From: Amycolatopsis sp. CA-126428
Lineage (GTDB): Bacteria; Actinomycetota; Actinomycetes; Mycobacteriales; Pseudonocardiaceae
DNA: 64,000 nt
NCBI RefSeq assembly: GCF_002904335.1
Contig: NZ_PPHF01000037.1
Location: forward strand, 1-64,000
Direction of reading: 5' to 3'
A model generated the notes under the pieces. That model was not told where the DNA came from. It searched no databases and saw only the letters and a list, made by a program, of their open reading frames with translations. Numbering within the stretch: position 1 is the first letter of the stretch; each line of letters begins with the position of its first letter. The position numbers and the translations under genes are program-made. Positions 42,319 to 50,524 of this stretch are shown here, piece by piece.

Positions 42319-43100
42319 CGGCCGTGAGCGCCGTGAAGCTGCATCGGGTCGTGGAAGGCCCCGGGGACGGGCCGGTGGTCGTGTTCGGCGGGTCGCTCGG
42401 CAGCGACGTGCGGATGTGGGAGCCCCAGGTCGCGCCGCTGGTGGAGCGCGGGTTCCGGGTGGTCCGCTACGACGCGAGAGGGCACGGCGGGTCGCCGGTG
42501 CCGCCGGGTCCCTACGAGATCGAAGACCTGGGCGCCGACGTCCTGGCGCTCCTCGACGAGCTCGGCGCCGAGCGGGCGCACCACGTGGGCCTGTCGCTCG
42601 GCGGCATGACGGGGATGTGGCTCGGCGTCCACGCGCCGGACCGGGTCGCGAGCCTGGTGCTGTGCTGCACGTCGGCGAAGCTCGGGCCGCCGTCGATGTG
42701 GGCGGAGCGGGCCCGCACGGTCCGCGCCGAGGGCACCGCGGCGGTGGCCGAGGCGGGCGTGCGCCGCTGGCTGACCCCGGGGTACGTCGAGCGCCACCCG
42801 GACCGCGCGGAGTTCCTCCGCGCGATGATCGCGGCGGTCCCGGCCGAGGGCTACGCGGCCTGCTGCGGCGCCATCGAGCGGATGGACCAGCTCGGCTCCC
42901 TGCCGAAGATCTCCGTGCCGACGTTGGTGATCGCGGGTGCGGAGGACCCGGCCACGTCCCCGGACGAGCACGCGCGGCCGATCGCCGAGGGCATCCCGGG
43001 CGCGCGGCTGGAGGTCGTGGCGAGCGCCGCGCACCTGGGAAACTACGAGCAGCCGGCGGAGTTCACCCGGCTCATCCTGGACCACTTGGAGCGAGCGTGA
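42315..43100 (+). CDS. pcaD: 3-oxoadipate enol-lactonase
   Basis: 261 residues, alpha/beta hydrolase. Nucleophile Ser in GLSLGGMTG, RYDARGHGGS, Asp in AGAEDPATSPDE and His in ASAAHLGNYEQP complete the triad. Hydrolyses 3-oxoadipate enol-lactone to 3-oxoadipate. It is separate from the decarboxylase gene rather than fused as PcaL. GTG 42315 overlaps pcaG by 4 bases; GTG 42324 is an alternative start. Confidence 0.9.
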   Translation: MTAVSAVKLHRVVEGPGDGPVVVFGGSLGSDVRMWEPQVAPLVERGFRVVRYDARGHGGSPVPPGPYEIEDLGADVLALLDELGAERAHHVGLSLGGMTGMWLGVHAPDRVASLVLCCTSAKLGPPSMWAERARTVRAEGTAAVAEAGVRRWLTPGYVERHPDRAEFLRAMIAAVPAEGYAACCGAIERMDQLGSLPKISVPTLVIAGAEDPATSPDEHARPIAEGIPGARLEVVASAAHLGNYEQPAEFTRLILDHLERA

Positions 43101-43498
43101 CGGACCGCCACGAGCAGGGCATGAAGGTGCGCCGCGAGGTGCTCGGCGACGAGCACGTCGACCGCGCGGTCGCGGGCACCACGGACTTCAGCCGCCCGTT
43201 CCAGGACTACATCACCGAGGGTGCGTGGGGGTCGGTGTGGGCCCGCGACGGCCTGGACCGCCGCACGCGCAGCTGCGTGACGCTGGCGGCGCTGACGGCG
43301 CTGCAGGCGCACAACGAGCTGGCGATGCACGTCCGGGCGGCGGTCCGCAACGGCCTGACGGCGGCGGAGATCGGCGAGGTCCTGCTGCACACGGCGGTCT
43401 ACGCCGGAGCGCCGGCGGCGAACGCGGCGTTCGCCATCGCCCAGCGCACCCTGGCCGAGCTCGGCGAGCCGAGCGCCCTGCCGAGGGACGCCGGATAG
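43097..43498 (+). CDS. pcaC: 4-carboxymuconolactone decarboxylase
   Basis: 133 residues, CMD family. VRREVLGDEHVDRAV, FQDYITEGAWGSVW, RRTRSCVTLAALTAL, HVRAAVRNGLTAAEIGEVLLHTAVYAG (in parts) and PAANAAFAIAQ are the family blocks. Converts 4-carboxymuconolactone to 3-oxoadipate enol-lactone. GTG 43097 overlaps pcaD by 4 bases. Confidence 0.93.
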   Translation: MTDRHEQGMKVRREVLGDEHVDRAVAGTTDFSRPFQDYITEGAWGSVWARDGLDRRTRSCVTLAALTALQAHNELAMHVRAAVRNGLTAAEIGEVLLHTAVYAGAPAANAAFAIAQRTLAELGEPSALPRDAG

Positions 43499-43508
43499 GG
43501 TGCCGGGC

Positions 43509-44342
43509 ATGGACGTGACGAGGCCGCCGTTCAACGTCCGGCTGGACAGCGAACCGGCGCACCGCGGTGCCCACCACGTGCAGTCGCTGGAGCGCGGGCT
43601 GGCCGTGATCAAGGCGTTCCACGCGGGCGCGTCCGAGCTGACGTTGAGCGACGTGGCCCGCTCGACGGGCCTCACCCGCGCGGCGGCGAGGAGGTTCCTC
43701 CTGACCCTGGCCGACCTGGGCTACGTCCGCACCGACGGCAAGTACTTCTCGCTGACGGCCCGGGTGCTGGAGCTGGGCTACGCGTACTTGTCGAGCATGA
43801 CGCTGCCGGAGGTGGCCCAGCCCCACCTGGAGCACCTGTCCGCGGGCGTCCACGAGTCGAGCTCGGTCTCGGTGCTCGAAGGCACCGACATCGTGTACGT
43901 GGCGCGGGTGGCGGTCTCCCGGATCATGACGGTGAGCATCAACGTGGGCACCCGCTTCCCGGCGTACGCGACCTCGATGGGCCACGTCCTGCTGGCGGGG
44001 CTCAGCGAGGCGGAGCTGGCGGAGTACTTCCTGGTGGCCAGCCTGGACAGGCTGACGGACCACACGGTGACGGCCCCCGCCCACCTGCGTGCGGAGCTGG
44101 CCAAGGTGGCCGGCCAGGGCTGGGCGATGGTGGACCAGGAGCTGGAGGAAGGCCTCCGGTCGGTGGCCGCCCCGATCCGCGGCCGCACGGGCCGGGTGGT
44201 GGCCGCGGTCAACCTGTCCACCCACGCGAGCCGCACCACGGCGGAGTCGGTGCAGAGGGACTTGGTCCCGCCCCTGCTGGAGACGGCCCGGGCCATCGAA
44301 GCGGACCTGGCGGTCGGCGCCCCGGACCACGCCCGTGGCTGA
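43509..44342 (+). CDS. pcaR: IclR-family regulator of the pca operon (PcaR-like)
   Basis: 277 residues from ATG 43509 (GTG 43500 is in frame three codons earlier). HTH at about 25-85 (VQSLERGLAVIKAFH, LTLSDVARSTGLTRAAARRFLLTLADLGYV in parts), IclR effector domain after 95 with YLSSMTLPEVAQPHLEHLS, INVGTRFPAYATSMGHVLLAGL and LRSVAAPIRGRTGRVVAAVNL. PcaR-type members respond to protocatechuate or 3-oxoadipate. Located at the 3' end of the operon, 10 bases after pcaC, it would be cotranscribed with its targets. Confidence 0.87.
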   Translation: MDVTRPPFNVRLDSEPAHRGAHHVQSLERGLAVIKAFHAGASELTLSDVARSTGLTRAAARRFLLTLADLGYVRTDGKYFSLTARVLELGYAYLSSMTLPEVAQPHLEHLSAGVHESSSVSVLEGTDIVYVARVAVSRIMTVSINVGTRFPAYATSMGHVLLAGLSEAELAEYFLVASLDRLTDHTVTAPAHLRAELAKVAGQGWAMVDQELEEGLRSVAAPIRGRTGRVVAAVNLSTHASRTTAESVQRDLVPPLLETARAIEADLAVGAPDHARG

Positions 44343-44925
44343 GCCGGTTGCCGGGCTGCTGCTCGCCGCCGGTGCCGGTCGTCGCTTCGGTGGTCCGAAA
44401 GCTCTCGTCCAGCTGGACGGCGAACCCCTCGTCCTCCGTGCCCTTCGCACGCTGACCGCCGCCGGGTGTGCGCCGGTGCGGGTCGTCGTCGGGGCCTCCG
44501 CCGAGCAAGTCCGGGCCCTGCTGCCCGATCCCGCCCAAGCCGTCGAAGCCGAGGACTGGGCGACCGGCATGGGCGCTTCCCTGCGCGCGGGCCTGGCCTC
44601 CCTCGAACGGACCGAAGGCACCGGTCAACCCGCCGCCGCGCTCGTCCACCTCGTCGATCTCCCGTGGGTCGGCCCCGACATCATCGCCCGCGTCACGGCC
44701 CACGTCTCCGCCGAAGCCGTCGCCCGGGCGGCCTACGACGGCGTGCCCGGCCACCCCGTGCTGCTCGGCCGCCGCTGGTGGGGGGAGATCGCCGGCGCCG
44801 CCCGGGGGGATCGCGGGGCCCGGGACTGGCTCGCCACCCGCGCCGACCTCACCCTGATCGAGTGCGGCGACCTCGGCAGCGGCCGGGACGTCGATCGCCC
44901 CGCTGATCTGGCGGGGCCCGCGTGA
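44335..44925 (+). CDS. MobA-like NTP transferase (molybdenum cofactor cytidylyltransferase type)
   Basis: 196 residues. LLLAAGAGRRFGGPKALVQLDGEPLVLRAL is the nucleotidyltransferase start (in parts), with LVHLVDLPWVGPD holding the metal Asp and GVPGHPVLLGRRWW the C-terminal block of MocA-type enzymes, which make the cytosine dinucleotide form of the cofactor used by CO dehydrogenase-like enzymes. It starts at GTG 44335 overlapping pcaR by 8 bases, linking the pca operon to the molybdenum hydroxylase cluster that follows. Confidence 0.85.
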   Translation: MAEPVAGLLLAAGAGRRFGGPKALVQLDGEPLVLRALRTLTAAGCAPVRVVVGASAEQVRALLPDPAQAVEAEDWATGMGASLRAGLASLERTEGTGQPAAALVHLVDLPWVGPDIIARVTAHVSAEAVARAAYDGVPGHPVLLGRRWWGEIAGAARGDRGARDWLATRADLTLIECGDLGSGRDVDRPADLAGPA

Positions 44926-44943
44926 AGACCTACGATCGACAGC

Positions 44944-45813
44944 GTGACGGACTCGCCCGAAGAACTCGCCGCCGCCCTCGACGCGACCGGTTACCTCGCC
45001 GATGACGGGCTCGCGACCGCCGGCTTCCTAGCCCTGCGGATGGGGCGCCCGCTCTTCTGCGAGGGCGAGCCCGGCACCGGCAAGACGTCACTGGCCCTCG
45101 CCCTGGCCACCGCGCTGGAGCGGCCGCTCATCCGCCTCCAGTGCCACGAAGGCATCGACGCCGCCCAAGCCCTCTACGAATGGGACTTCCCGCGCCAGCT
45201 CCTGCACCTGCGCGCGCTCGAGGCGGCCGGGGAGGGGCACCTCGACGTCGAGGCCGCGGAGCGCTCGCTCTACACCGAGCGGTTCCTCCTGGCCCGGCCC
45301 CTGCTGCAGGCCCTGATCACCACCCCGTGCGTCCTGCTGATCGACGAGATCGACCGCGCCGACGACGAATTCGAAGCCTTTCTCCTGCAACTGCTCGACG
45401 AACACGCCGTGACCATTCCCGAATACGGCGAAGTCCGTGCCGAGCAGCCGCCGCTGGTGATCCTCACCTCCAACCGGACCCGCGAGGTGCACGACGCATT
45501 GAAACGCCGCTGCCTCTACCACTGGCTGGAACACCCGGACCTGGTGCGGGAGGTCGAAATCCTGCGTCGTAGAATTCCGCGGGTAAGTGAGGCTCTGGCT
45601 CGGCAAATCGCTGAAGCGGTGCATCGGCTCCGTGAAATGGATCTCCTGAAACCACCGGGAGTGGCGGAGTCACTCGATTGGGCGCGTGCTTTATTCACTC
45701 TTCAGCGTGACGAGTTGGACGCGGCAACGGCGGCGCGAACGCTCGGAGCCGTTTTGAAATACAGCGAAGACCTCGACCGGGTCCGGGCGAAACTCGACGC
45801 CTTGTTCGCCTGA
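44944..45813 (+). CDS. MoxR-type AAA+ ATPase (CoxD-like maturation factor)
   Basis: 289 residues. Walker A GEPGTGKTSLALALA, Walker B VLLIDEIDRADDEFEAFLLQLLDE, sensor LTSNRTREVHDALKRRC. CoxD proteins help mature the active site of form I/II CO-dehydrogenase-like enzymes together with a VWA-domain partner (CoxE), encoded here at 48105. GTG 44944 starts 18 bases after the MobA-like gene. Confidence 0.85.
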   Translation: MTDSPEELAAALDATGYLADDGLATAGFLALRMGRPLFCEGEPGTGKTSLALALATALERPLIRLQCHEGIDAAQALYEWDFPRQLLHLRALEAAGEGHLDVEAAERSLYTERFLLARPLLQALITTPCVLLIDEIDRADDEFEAFLLQLLDEHAVTIPEYGEVRAEQPPLVILTSNRTREVHDALKRRCLYHWLEHPDLVREVEILRRRIPRVSEALARQIAEAVHRLREMDLLKPPGVAESLDWARALFTLQRDELDAATAARTLGAVLKYSEDLDRVRAKLDALFA

Positions 45814-45862
45814 CCGCCCGGGTCGGGGACCGGGCGTGGCCGAAGCGAGGGAGAACCTGCGG

Positions 45863-47623
45863 ATGAGCGTGGCGGAGACGACGGAGACCAGGCCGCCGTC
45901 GGAAACCGAGCCCGAGCGGCCGGGGCCGGCGATCACCGGGCGGAGCCGGCGCGGCAAGCTCGCCGCGGTGGCCGCGGTCCTCGGCGGCACCGCGCTGATC
46001 GCCGTGCACGCCTCCTTCTACGGTCACTGGCTGATCGACGACTCGGCCATCACGTTCGCCTACTCGCGCAACGTCGCCGACGGCTTCGGGCCGGTGCTCC
46101 GGCCCGGCGCCGCGCCGGTCGAGGGGTACTCCAACCCGACCTGGATGGTCCTGCTCGCCCTCGGCAAGCTCGCCGGCCTGTTCGACCACGGCACGCTCTT
46201 CGGCGTCTCCGACCAGATCCTCTTCCCGAAGGCGCTCGCGCTGGCCTGCTGCGCGGGCATCCTCGTGCTGTTCTACGCCGGGGCGAAGGTGCTCAGCCGC
46301 CGCCCGGCCCTGATCACCTTCGTCGCCGGGGCCGCGCTCGCCGCGATCCCGTCGTTCGTCATCTGGTGCTTCTCCGGGCTGGAGAACTCCTTCTACGCGC
46401 TCACGGTCGCCGCCCTCGCGGTGCTGATCCTGCGCGCGGTCCACGGCGGCCGGCTCCTCGACACCCAGGTCGCCGTCGGCACCGGGCTGATCGCCGTGCT
46501 CGCCGCCCTGACCCGGCCCGACGGGATCATCTACGCCGGCGCGTACCCGATCGTCGTCCTGCTGTTCCTCAAGCGGGAACTGCTCGGCCGCAGCGTCCGC
46601 GCGGTCGTGCTCTCGGTCGCCGGCTTCGCCGTCCCGTACGGCGCCTACCTGGTCTTCCGCTGGTTCGAGTTCGGCCGCCTGGTCCCGAACACCGCCGTCG
46701 CGAAGGGCCAGGAGCCGCCGACGGTCGAGGACCTCGCCCGCCCCGGCGAAATCGTCTCGTACGTGGGCTGGCTGATCGTCGCGGTCGCCGTCGCGTGCCT
46801 GGTGCTGCTGATGGTCCGGCCGTCGCGGCTGCGCACCGGGCTGGTCGCCCTGCTGGTGCCGTTCGGGCTCACCGTGGCCGCCTACATCGTGCTCGAGTTC
46901 GACTGGATGGGGCAGCTGCGGTTCGCCACGCCGGTCTGGACGCTCGGCGCGTTCGGCGGCGCGATCGTGGTCGTCGAGGCGCTGGCGGCGGCCCGCCTGC
47001 GCGGCCGGATCGTGCTCGCCTGCCTGCTGGTGGTGGCGCTGGTCAGCTCGGTGAGCGGGCTCTACGACCAGGGCATCTCCTACCGCGCCAACGTCAAGAC
47101 GGCGATGTGCATCGTCGCCGAGCGCGACGCCCGGACCATCAACGGCCTCGCGGACATCCTCAAGCTGCCCGACTCCGCCCAGGTCGGCCTGATCGACCTC
47201 GGCGGGACGTCGCTGGGCAGCCGCCTCCGGGTGCTCGACCTGGCCGGCCTCGGCGACAAGCAGGTCGCCGACTACCTCCACGAGTCCGATGTGACCGGCG
47301 TCCGCAATTACGTGTTCGGCCAGGCCAAGCCCGAGCTGGTCACGTTCATCGGTTCGTGGATCAGCACGCTGGGCTTCGACCAGGACCCGCGGTTCGAGCG
47401 CGAATACGCGACGATCTTCGTGAACCCGCCGATCGGCAACCTGACCATCGACTCGCGCAACTGGGTCAGCTACCACGTCCGGCGTGACCTGGTCGACGAC
47501 GCGAAGCTGGCGGAACTCAAGGCCTACACCCAAAAGACGTTGCCGCCGCTCCTGGAGCTGAACAAGGGAGCGGGGCTGCGCGGCTGCGCGAACATCCAGC
47601 CCGGCTTCAAGGCCGCCGCCTGA
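45863..47623 (+). CDS. Polytopic membrane protein, probable GT-C arabinosyl/mannosyltransferase-like
   Basis: 586 residues from ATG 45863 (GAGGGAGA at good distance; GTG 45836 has none). About ten membrane spans and a soluble C-terminal domain of about 170 residues. The first extracytoplasmic loop has HWLIDDSAITFAYSRNVADG, with the DD pair typical of GT-C enzymes, and GAAPVEGYSNPTWM, which resembles mycobacterial AftB-type beta-1,2-arabinofuranosyltransferases that cap cell-wall arabinan. It sits between coxD- and coxE-like genes without functional link and is followed by a strong terminator. Confidence 0.8.
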   Translation: MSVAETTETRPPSETEPERPGPAITGRSRRGKLAAVAAVLGGTALIAVHASFYGHWLIDDSAITFAYSRNVADGFGPVLRPGAAPVEGYSNPTWMVLLALGKLAGLFDHGTLFGVSDQILFPKALALACCAGILVLFYAGAKVLSRRPALITFVAGAALAAIPSFVIWCFSGLENSFYALTVAALAVLILRAVHGGRLLDTQVAVGTGLIAVLAALTRPDGIIYAGAYPIVVLLFLKRELLGRSVRAVVLSVAGFAVPYGAYLVFRWFEFGRLVPNTAVAKGQEPPTVEDLARPGEIVSYVGWLIVAVAVACLVLLMVRPSRLRTGLVALLVPFGLTVAAYIVLEFDWMGQLRFATPVWTLGAFGGAIVVVEALAAARLRGRIVLACLLVVALVSSVSGLYDQGISYRANVKTAMCIVAERDARTINGLADILKLPDSAQVGLIDLGGTSLGSRLRVLDLAGLGDKQVADYLHESDVTGVRNYVFGQAKPELVTFIGSWISTLGFDQDPRFEREYATIFVNPPIGNLTIDSRNWVSYHVRRDLVDDAKLAELKAYTQKTLPPLLELNKGAGLRGCANIQPGFKAAA

Positions 47624-47636
47624 CCGCAGTACCGGG

Positions 47637-47686
47637 CGCCCGCCTCGATGGTCCACAAAGGACCATCGAGGCGGGCGTTCTTAATT
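47637..47686 (+). terminator. Strong rho-independent-type terminator
   Basis: 18-bp perfect arms cgcccgcctcgatggtcc (47637-47654) and 47660-47677, loop acaaa, followed by ttcttaatt. The best terminator in the window by base pairing and T content; it ends the transcript of the membrane protein gene 13 bases upstream. Confidence 0.9.
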
Positions 47687-47760
47687 GCGTTGCCGCTCCC
47701 GGCGGACTCGGGCATCCTTCTTTTCACCAGCACAGCACGCCCCACCGAGAGGAGGAGATC

Positions 47761-47817
47761 GTGACCCGACGGCAAGACCGGAACTCCCGCGGCGCGATCT
47801 CCCGCGTCGTTCGCTGA
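47761..47817 (+). CDS. Possible 18-residue basic peptide ORF
   Basis: GTG 47761 follows a strong AGGAGGAG site. The peptide is MTRRQDRNSRGAISRVVR, highly basic, stop TGA 47815-47817. Lies in the 481-base gap between the membrane protein gene and the coxE-like gene, before a hairpin and the split tRNA. Could be a leader peptide or chance; no attenuator-like gene directly follows. Confidence 0.3.
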   Translation: MTRRQDRNSRGAISRVVR

Positions 47818-47888
47818 AATTCCCGATTCTTTCCGAAGAGCTCTTCGCGCCCACCCGCCGCTACCTTGGGTCGGCCGCGGCGAAGAGC

Positions 47889-47932
47889 GCGGTCTGCGCG
47901 CCTGCCCGGGGAGGGGCGCGTGCGCAGACCGC
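47889..47932. repeat. Inverted repeat just upstream of the split tRNA
   Basis: 11-bp perfect arms gcggtctgcgc (47889-47899) and 47922-47932, loop 22 bases containing cccggggagggg. It ends 4 bases before the tRNA acceptor stem. May be part of tRNA processing, a promoter-proximal structure or the edge of an inserted element. Confidence 0.5.
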
Positions 47933-47936
47933 CCTT

Positions 47937-48071
47937 GTCCCGGTAGCTCAGCAGGACAGAGCGCGGCATTGCCACGGGGGTCCAGGGGGCTTGCCCCCTG
48001 GCCGGGGTCTGGGGCTGGGCCCCAGCCAGACGAGCACGCCGAGGTCCGAGGTTCGAGTCCTCGCCGGGACA
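47937..48071 (+). tRNA. tRNA gene split in the anticodon arm by a 61-base GC-rich insert
   Basis: The 5' half is acceptor gtcccgg (47937-47943), ta, D-stem gctc/gagc around agcaggaca, then cggca and loop ttgccac to 47975. The 3' half is cgccg (48037-48041), variable aggtc, T-arm cgagg-ttcgagt-cctcg (48047-48063), acceptor ccgggac (48064-48070) and discriminator a. Joining 47975 to 48037 gives a 74-base cloverleaf with 4 of 5 anticodon-stem pairs (31-39 mismatched); the loop would show GCC. Uncertain boundaries make the identity unclear; A73 and A20 look Arg-like, while GCC would be Gly. Probably a disrupted tRNA gene; a functional spliced gene is less likely. Confidence 0.6.
47976..48036. repeat. 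REP-like double-hairpin insert inside the tRNA
   Basis: Two hairpins: ccagggggc (47982-47990)/gccccctgg (47993-48001), 9 bp; ctgggg (48009-48014)/ccccag (48020-48025), 6 bp. The two halves are related direct repeats (gggg-tc-c/t...). The 4-base word cacg occurs at 47973-47976 and 48035-48038, compatible with a target duplication. No open frame or transposase. Confidence 0.6.
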
Positions 48072-48104
48072 CCGACAAGGCGCGATCGAGCGCACAATGG
48101 ACGT

Positions 48105-49214
48105 GTGACCACTGCCGCCGATCCCGTCGCCGGGTACGCCGGGTTCGCCGCCGCGTTGCGCGAAGCCGGTGTCGCCTGCGACGCGCACCGCGTGCAGGCC
48201 TACCTCACCGCCGTCGCCGAGATCGACGTCGCCGAGCCCACCCAGCTCTACTGGGCCGGGCGGCTGACGCTCTGCTCCAGCCCCGACGACCTCCCGTACT
48301 ACGAAGAAGCCTTCAGCCAGTGGTTTTCCATCGAGACCAACACTCCGAAGCGTGCGGCGTCGGCCGCGCCCAAGAAGGCCAGGATCGCCCCGCTGGCCGC
48401 CGAAGGCGCGGACGCCCAGGGCGGCGAAGGCTCTGACCAGCTGAAAGTCGCCGCCAGCGCCCAGGAAGTCCTGCGCCATCGCGACCTCGCCGAGCTGACG
48501 ACCGCCGAACGCGAACACCTCCGCGAGCTGCTGGCCACCCTGAAGCCGGCGCTCCCGCGGCGCCCGGCCGCCCGGCGGACCCCGGCGCGGCGTGGCCGCC
48601 TCGACCCGTCGCGCACGCTGCGCGCCATGCTGGCCAGCGGCGGCGAACCGCTCAAGCTCGTGCACGCCCGGCGCGGCAGCCGGCCGCGGCGGGTGGTGCT
48701 GCTCATCGACGTCTCCGGCTCGATGAGCCCGTACGCCGACGCCCTGCTGCGGTTCGCCCACGTCCTGACGCGGGCCGCGCCGCCGTCCGTCGAGGTGTTC
48801 ACGCTCGGCACGCGGCTGACCCGGGTGTCGCGGCAGCTGCGGCAGCGCGATCCGGAACGCGCGATGCTCGCGGCGGGCTCGGCCGTGCCGGACTTCGCCG
48901 GCGGGACCCGGCTCGGCGAGACGCTCCAGGCGTTCCTCGACCGCTGGGGCCGGCGCGGGGTGGCGCGCCGCGCCGTGGTCACGGTGTTCTCCGACGGCTG
49001 GGAACGCGGCGACACCGGCCTGCTCGGCGAGCAGCTCGCGCAGCTGCGCCGGCTCGCGCACGCCGTATTCTGGGTGAATCCGCACGCCGGCCGCGCGGGG
49101 TACGCTCCGGTCCAGTCGGGCATCGTGGCCGCGCTGCCCCACATCGACCGGCTCCTGGCCGGGCACAGCCTGGCCACCTTGGAACGACTGCTCGGGGAGA
49201 TTTCCGATGCGTGA
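48105..49214 (+). CDS. VWA-domain protein (CoxE-like maturation factor)
   Basis: 369 residues from GTG 48105. N-terminal helical region, a basic Pro-rich hinge (PALPRRPAARRTPARRGR), then a von Willebrand A domain (about 195-365) with MIDAS LLIDVSGSMSPY, the Thr of AGGTRLGETL-type loop (FAGGTRLG) and VFSDGWERGD. CoxE acts with the CoxD ATPase in assembling the Cu/Mo or Mo active site of aerobic CO dehydrogenases. Overlaps xdhC by 8 bases. Confidence 0.85.
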   Translation: MTTAADPVAGYAGFAAALREAGVACDAHRVQAYLTAVAEIDVAEPTQLYWAGRLTLCSSPDDLPYYEEAFSQWFSIETNTPKRAASAAPKKARIAPLAAEGADAQGGEGSDQLKVAASAQEVLRHRDLAELTTAEREHLRELLATLKPALPRRPAARRTPARRGRLDPSRTLRAMLASGGEPLKLVHARRGSRPRRVVLLIDVSGSMSPYADALLRFAHVLTRAAPPSVEVFTLGTRLTRVSRQLRQRDPERAMLAAGSAVPDFAGGTRLGETLQAFLDRWGRRGVARRAVVTVFSDGWERGDTGLLGEQLAQLRRLAHAVFWVNPHAGRAGYAPVQSGIVAALPHIDRLLAGHSLATLERLLGEISDA

Positions 49215-50319
49215 CGTACTGGACGACGTGTTCCGCCGCTGGTCCGCGGGGGAGACCGTGGGGCTCGGCACCGTGGTCGCCACCTTCTCGTCGGCTCCGC
49301 GCGCGCCGGGCGCCGCGATGGTCGTCGCGCCGGACGGCACGGTCGCCGGCAGCGTGTCCGGCGGCTGCGTCGAAGGCGCGGTCTACGAGCTCGCGCAGGA
49401 GGTGGTCGCCGAGCGCAAGCCGGTGCTGCAGCGCTACGGCGTCACCGACGACGACGCGTTCGCCGTCGGCCTCACCTGCGGCGGGATCATCGACATCTAC
49501 GTCGAGCACGTCGACCGCGACTCGATGCCGGAGCTCGGCGACGTCGTCGCGTCGGTGCGCGGCGGCGAGCCGGTCGCGGTCGTCACGATCATCGAGCACG
49601 AACGCGAAGGCCTGGTCGGCGAGCACATGATCGTCTGGCCGGACCGCACCGCGGGCTCGCTCGGCTCGTCGCGGATGGACGACGCCGTGGCCGACGACGC
49701 GCGCGGCCTGCTGGCCAGCGGCCGCACCGGCACCCTGCACTACGGCCCGGACGGGCAGCGCCGCGGCGAGGGGATGGCAGTGTTCGTCAACTCCTTCGAG
49801 CCGCCGCCCCGGCTCCTGGTCTTCGGCGCGATCGACTTCGCCGCCGCGATGGCGCGCATGGGCGCCTACCTCGGCTACCAGGTCACGGTGTGCGACGCGC
49901 GGCCGGTGTTCGCCACCACCAGCCGGTTCCCGGACGCGCACGACGTCGTCGTCGACTGGCCACACCGCTACCTCCAGGCCGAGGCGGACGCCGGCCGGAT
50001 CGACCGGCGCACGGCGGTCGCGGTGCTGACCCACGACCCGAAGTTCGACGTGCCGCTGCTGGAGGTCGCGCTGCGCCTGGACGTCGGGTACGTCGGCGCG
50101 ATGGGGTCCCGCAAGACCCACGACGACCGCTTCGCGCGGCTGCGGGAAGCGGGGATCACCGAGGCGGAGCTGGAGAGGCTGTCGTCGCCGATCGGTCTCG
50201 ACCTGGGCGCGCGCACGCCGGAGGAGACGGCCGTGTCGATCGCGGCGGAGATCATCGCGCTGCGGTGGGGCGGCGGCGGCAAACGCCTCGCCGAGCTCTC
50301 GGGACGCATTCACGGCTGA
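49207..50319 (+). CDS. XdhC/CoxF-family molybdenum cofactor insertion protein
   Basis: 370 residues. XdhC_CoxI N-terminal domain: SVSGGCVEGAVYELAQEV, LTCGGIIDIYVEHVDRD. The C-terminal Rossmann-like domain has LLVFGAIDFAAAMARMGAYLG, VCDARPVFATTSRFPDAHDVVVDWP (in parts), AVAVLTHDPKFDVPLL and YVGAMGSRKTHDDR. Such proteins bind the cofactor, promote its sulfuration and deliver it to xanthine- or CO-dehydrogenase-type enzymes. ATG 49207 overlaps the coxE-like stop. A 205-base gap with possible promoter precedes coxS. Confidence 0.88.
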   Translation: MRDVLDDVFRRWSAGETVGLGTVVATFSSAPRAPGAAMVVAPDGTVAGSVSGGCVEGAVYELAQEVVAERKPVLQRYGVTDDDAFAVGLTCGGIIDIYVEHVDRDSMPELGDVVASVRGGEPVAVVTIIEHEREGLVGEHMIVWPDRTAGSLGSSRMDDAVADDARGLLASGRTGTLHYGPDGQRRGEGMAVFVNSFEPPPRLLVFGAIDFAAAMARMGAYLGYQVTVCDARPVFATTSRFPDAHDVVVDWPHRYLQAEADAGRIDRRTAVAVLTHDPKFDVPLLEVALRLDVGYVGAMGSRKTHDDRFARLREAGITEAELERLSSPIGLDLGARTPEETAVSIAAEIIALRWGGGGKRLAELSGRIHG

Positions 50320-50524
50320 GTACCCCGATCGGGTGCATAAAGTTCACCCATCCGGACTTCCGCACATACGGAGCCGTGCCGTCCTTCGGCCTGCATCTGC
50401 GGAACAAGTAGTTGAACGTGTGACATCAGGGCTTGTCGACGCGAAGGTCGCGTAGCACGCTCGGGGTTTGTGAGCCCGATCACTCCTCGGGCGGGCCGTT
50501 CCCGAACCGGCTTTTGGAGGCCTG

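Noticed and set aside
47937-48071. Self-splicing group I intron in the tRNA
   Set aside because: The insert is only about 61 bases, far below the size of a group I catalytic core, and shows simple stacked hairpins instead.
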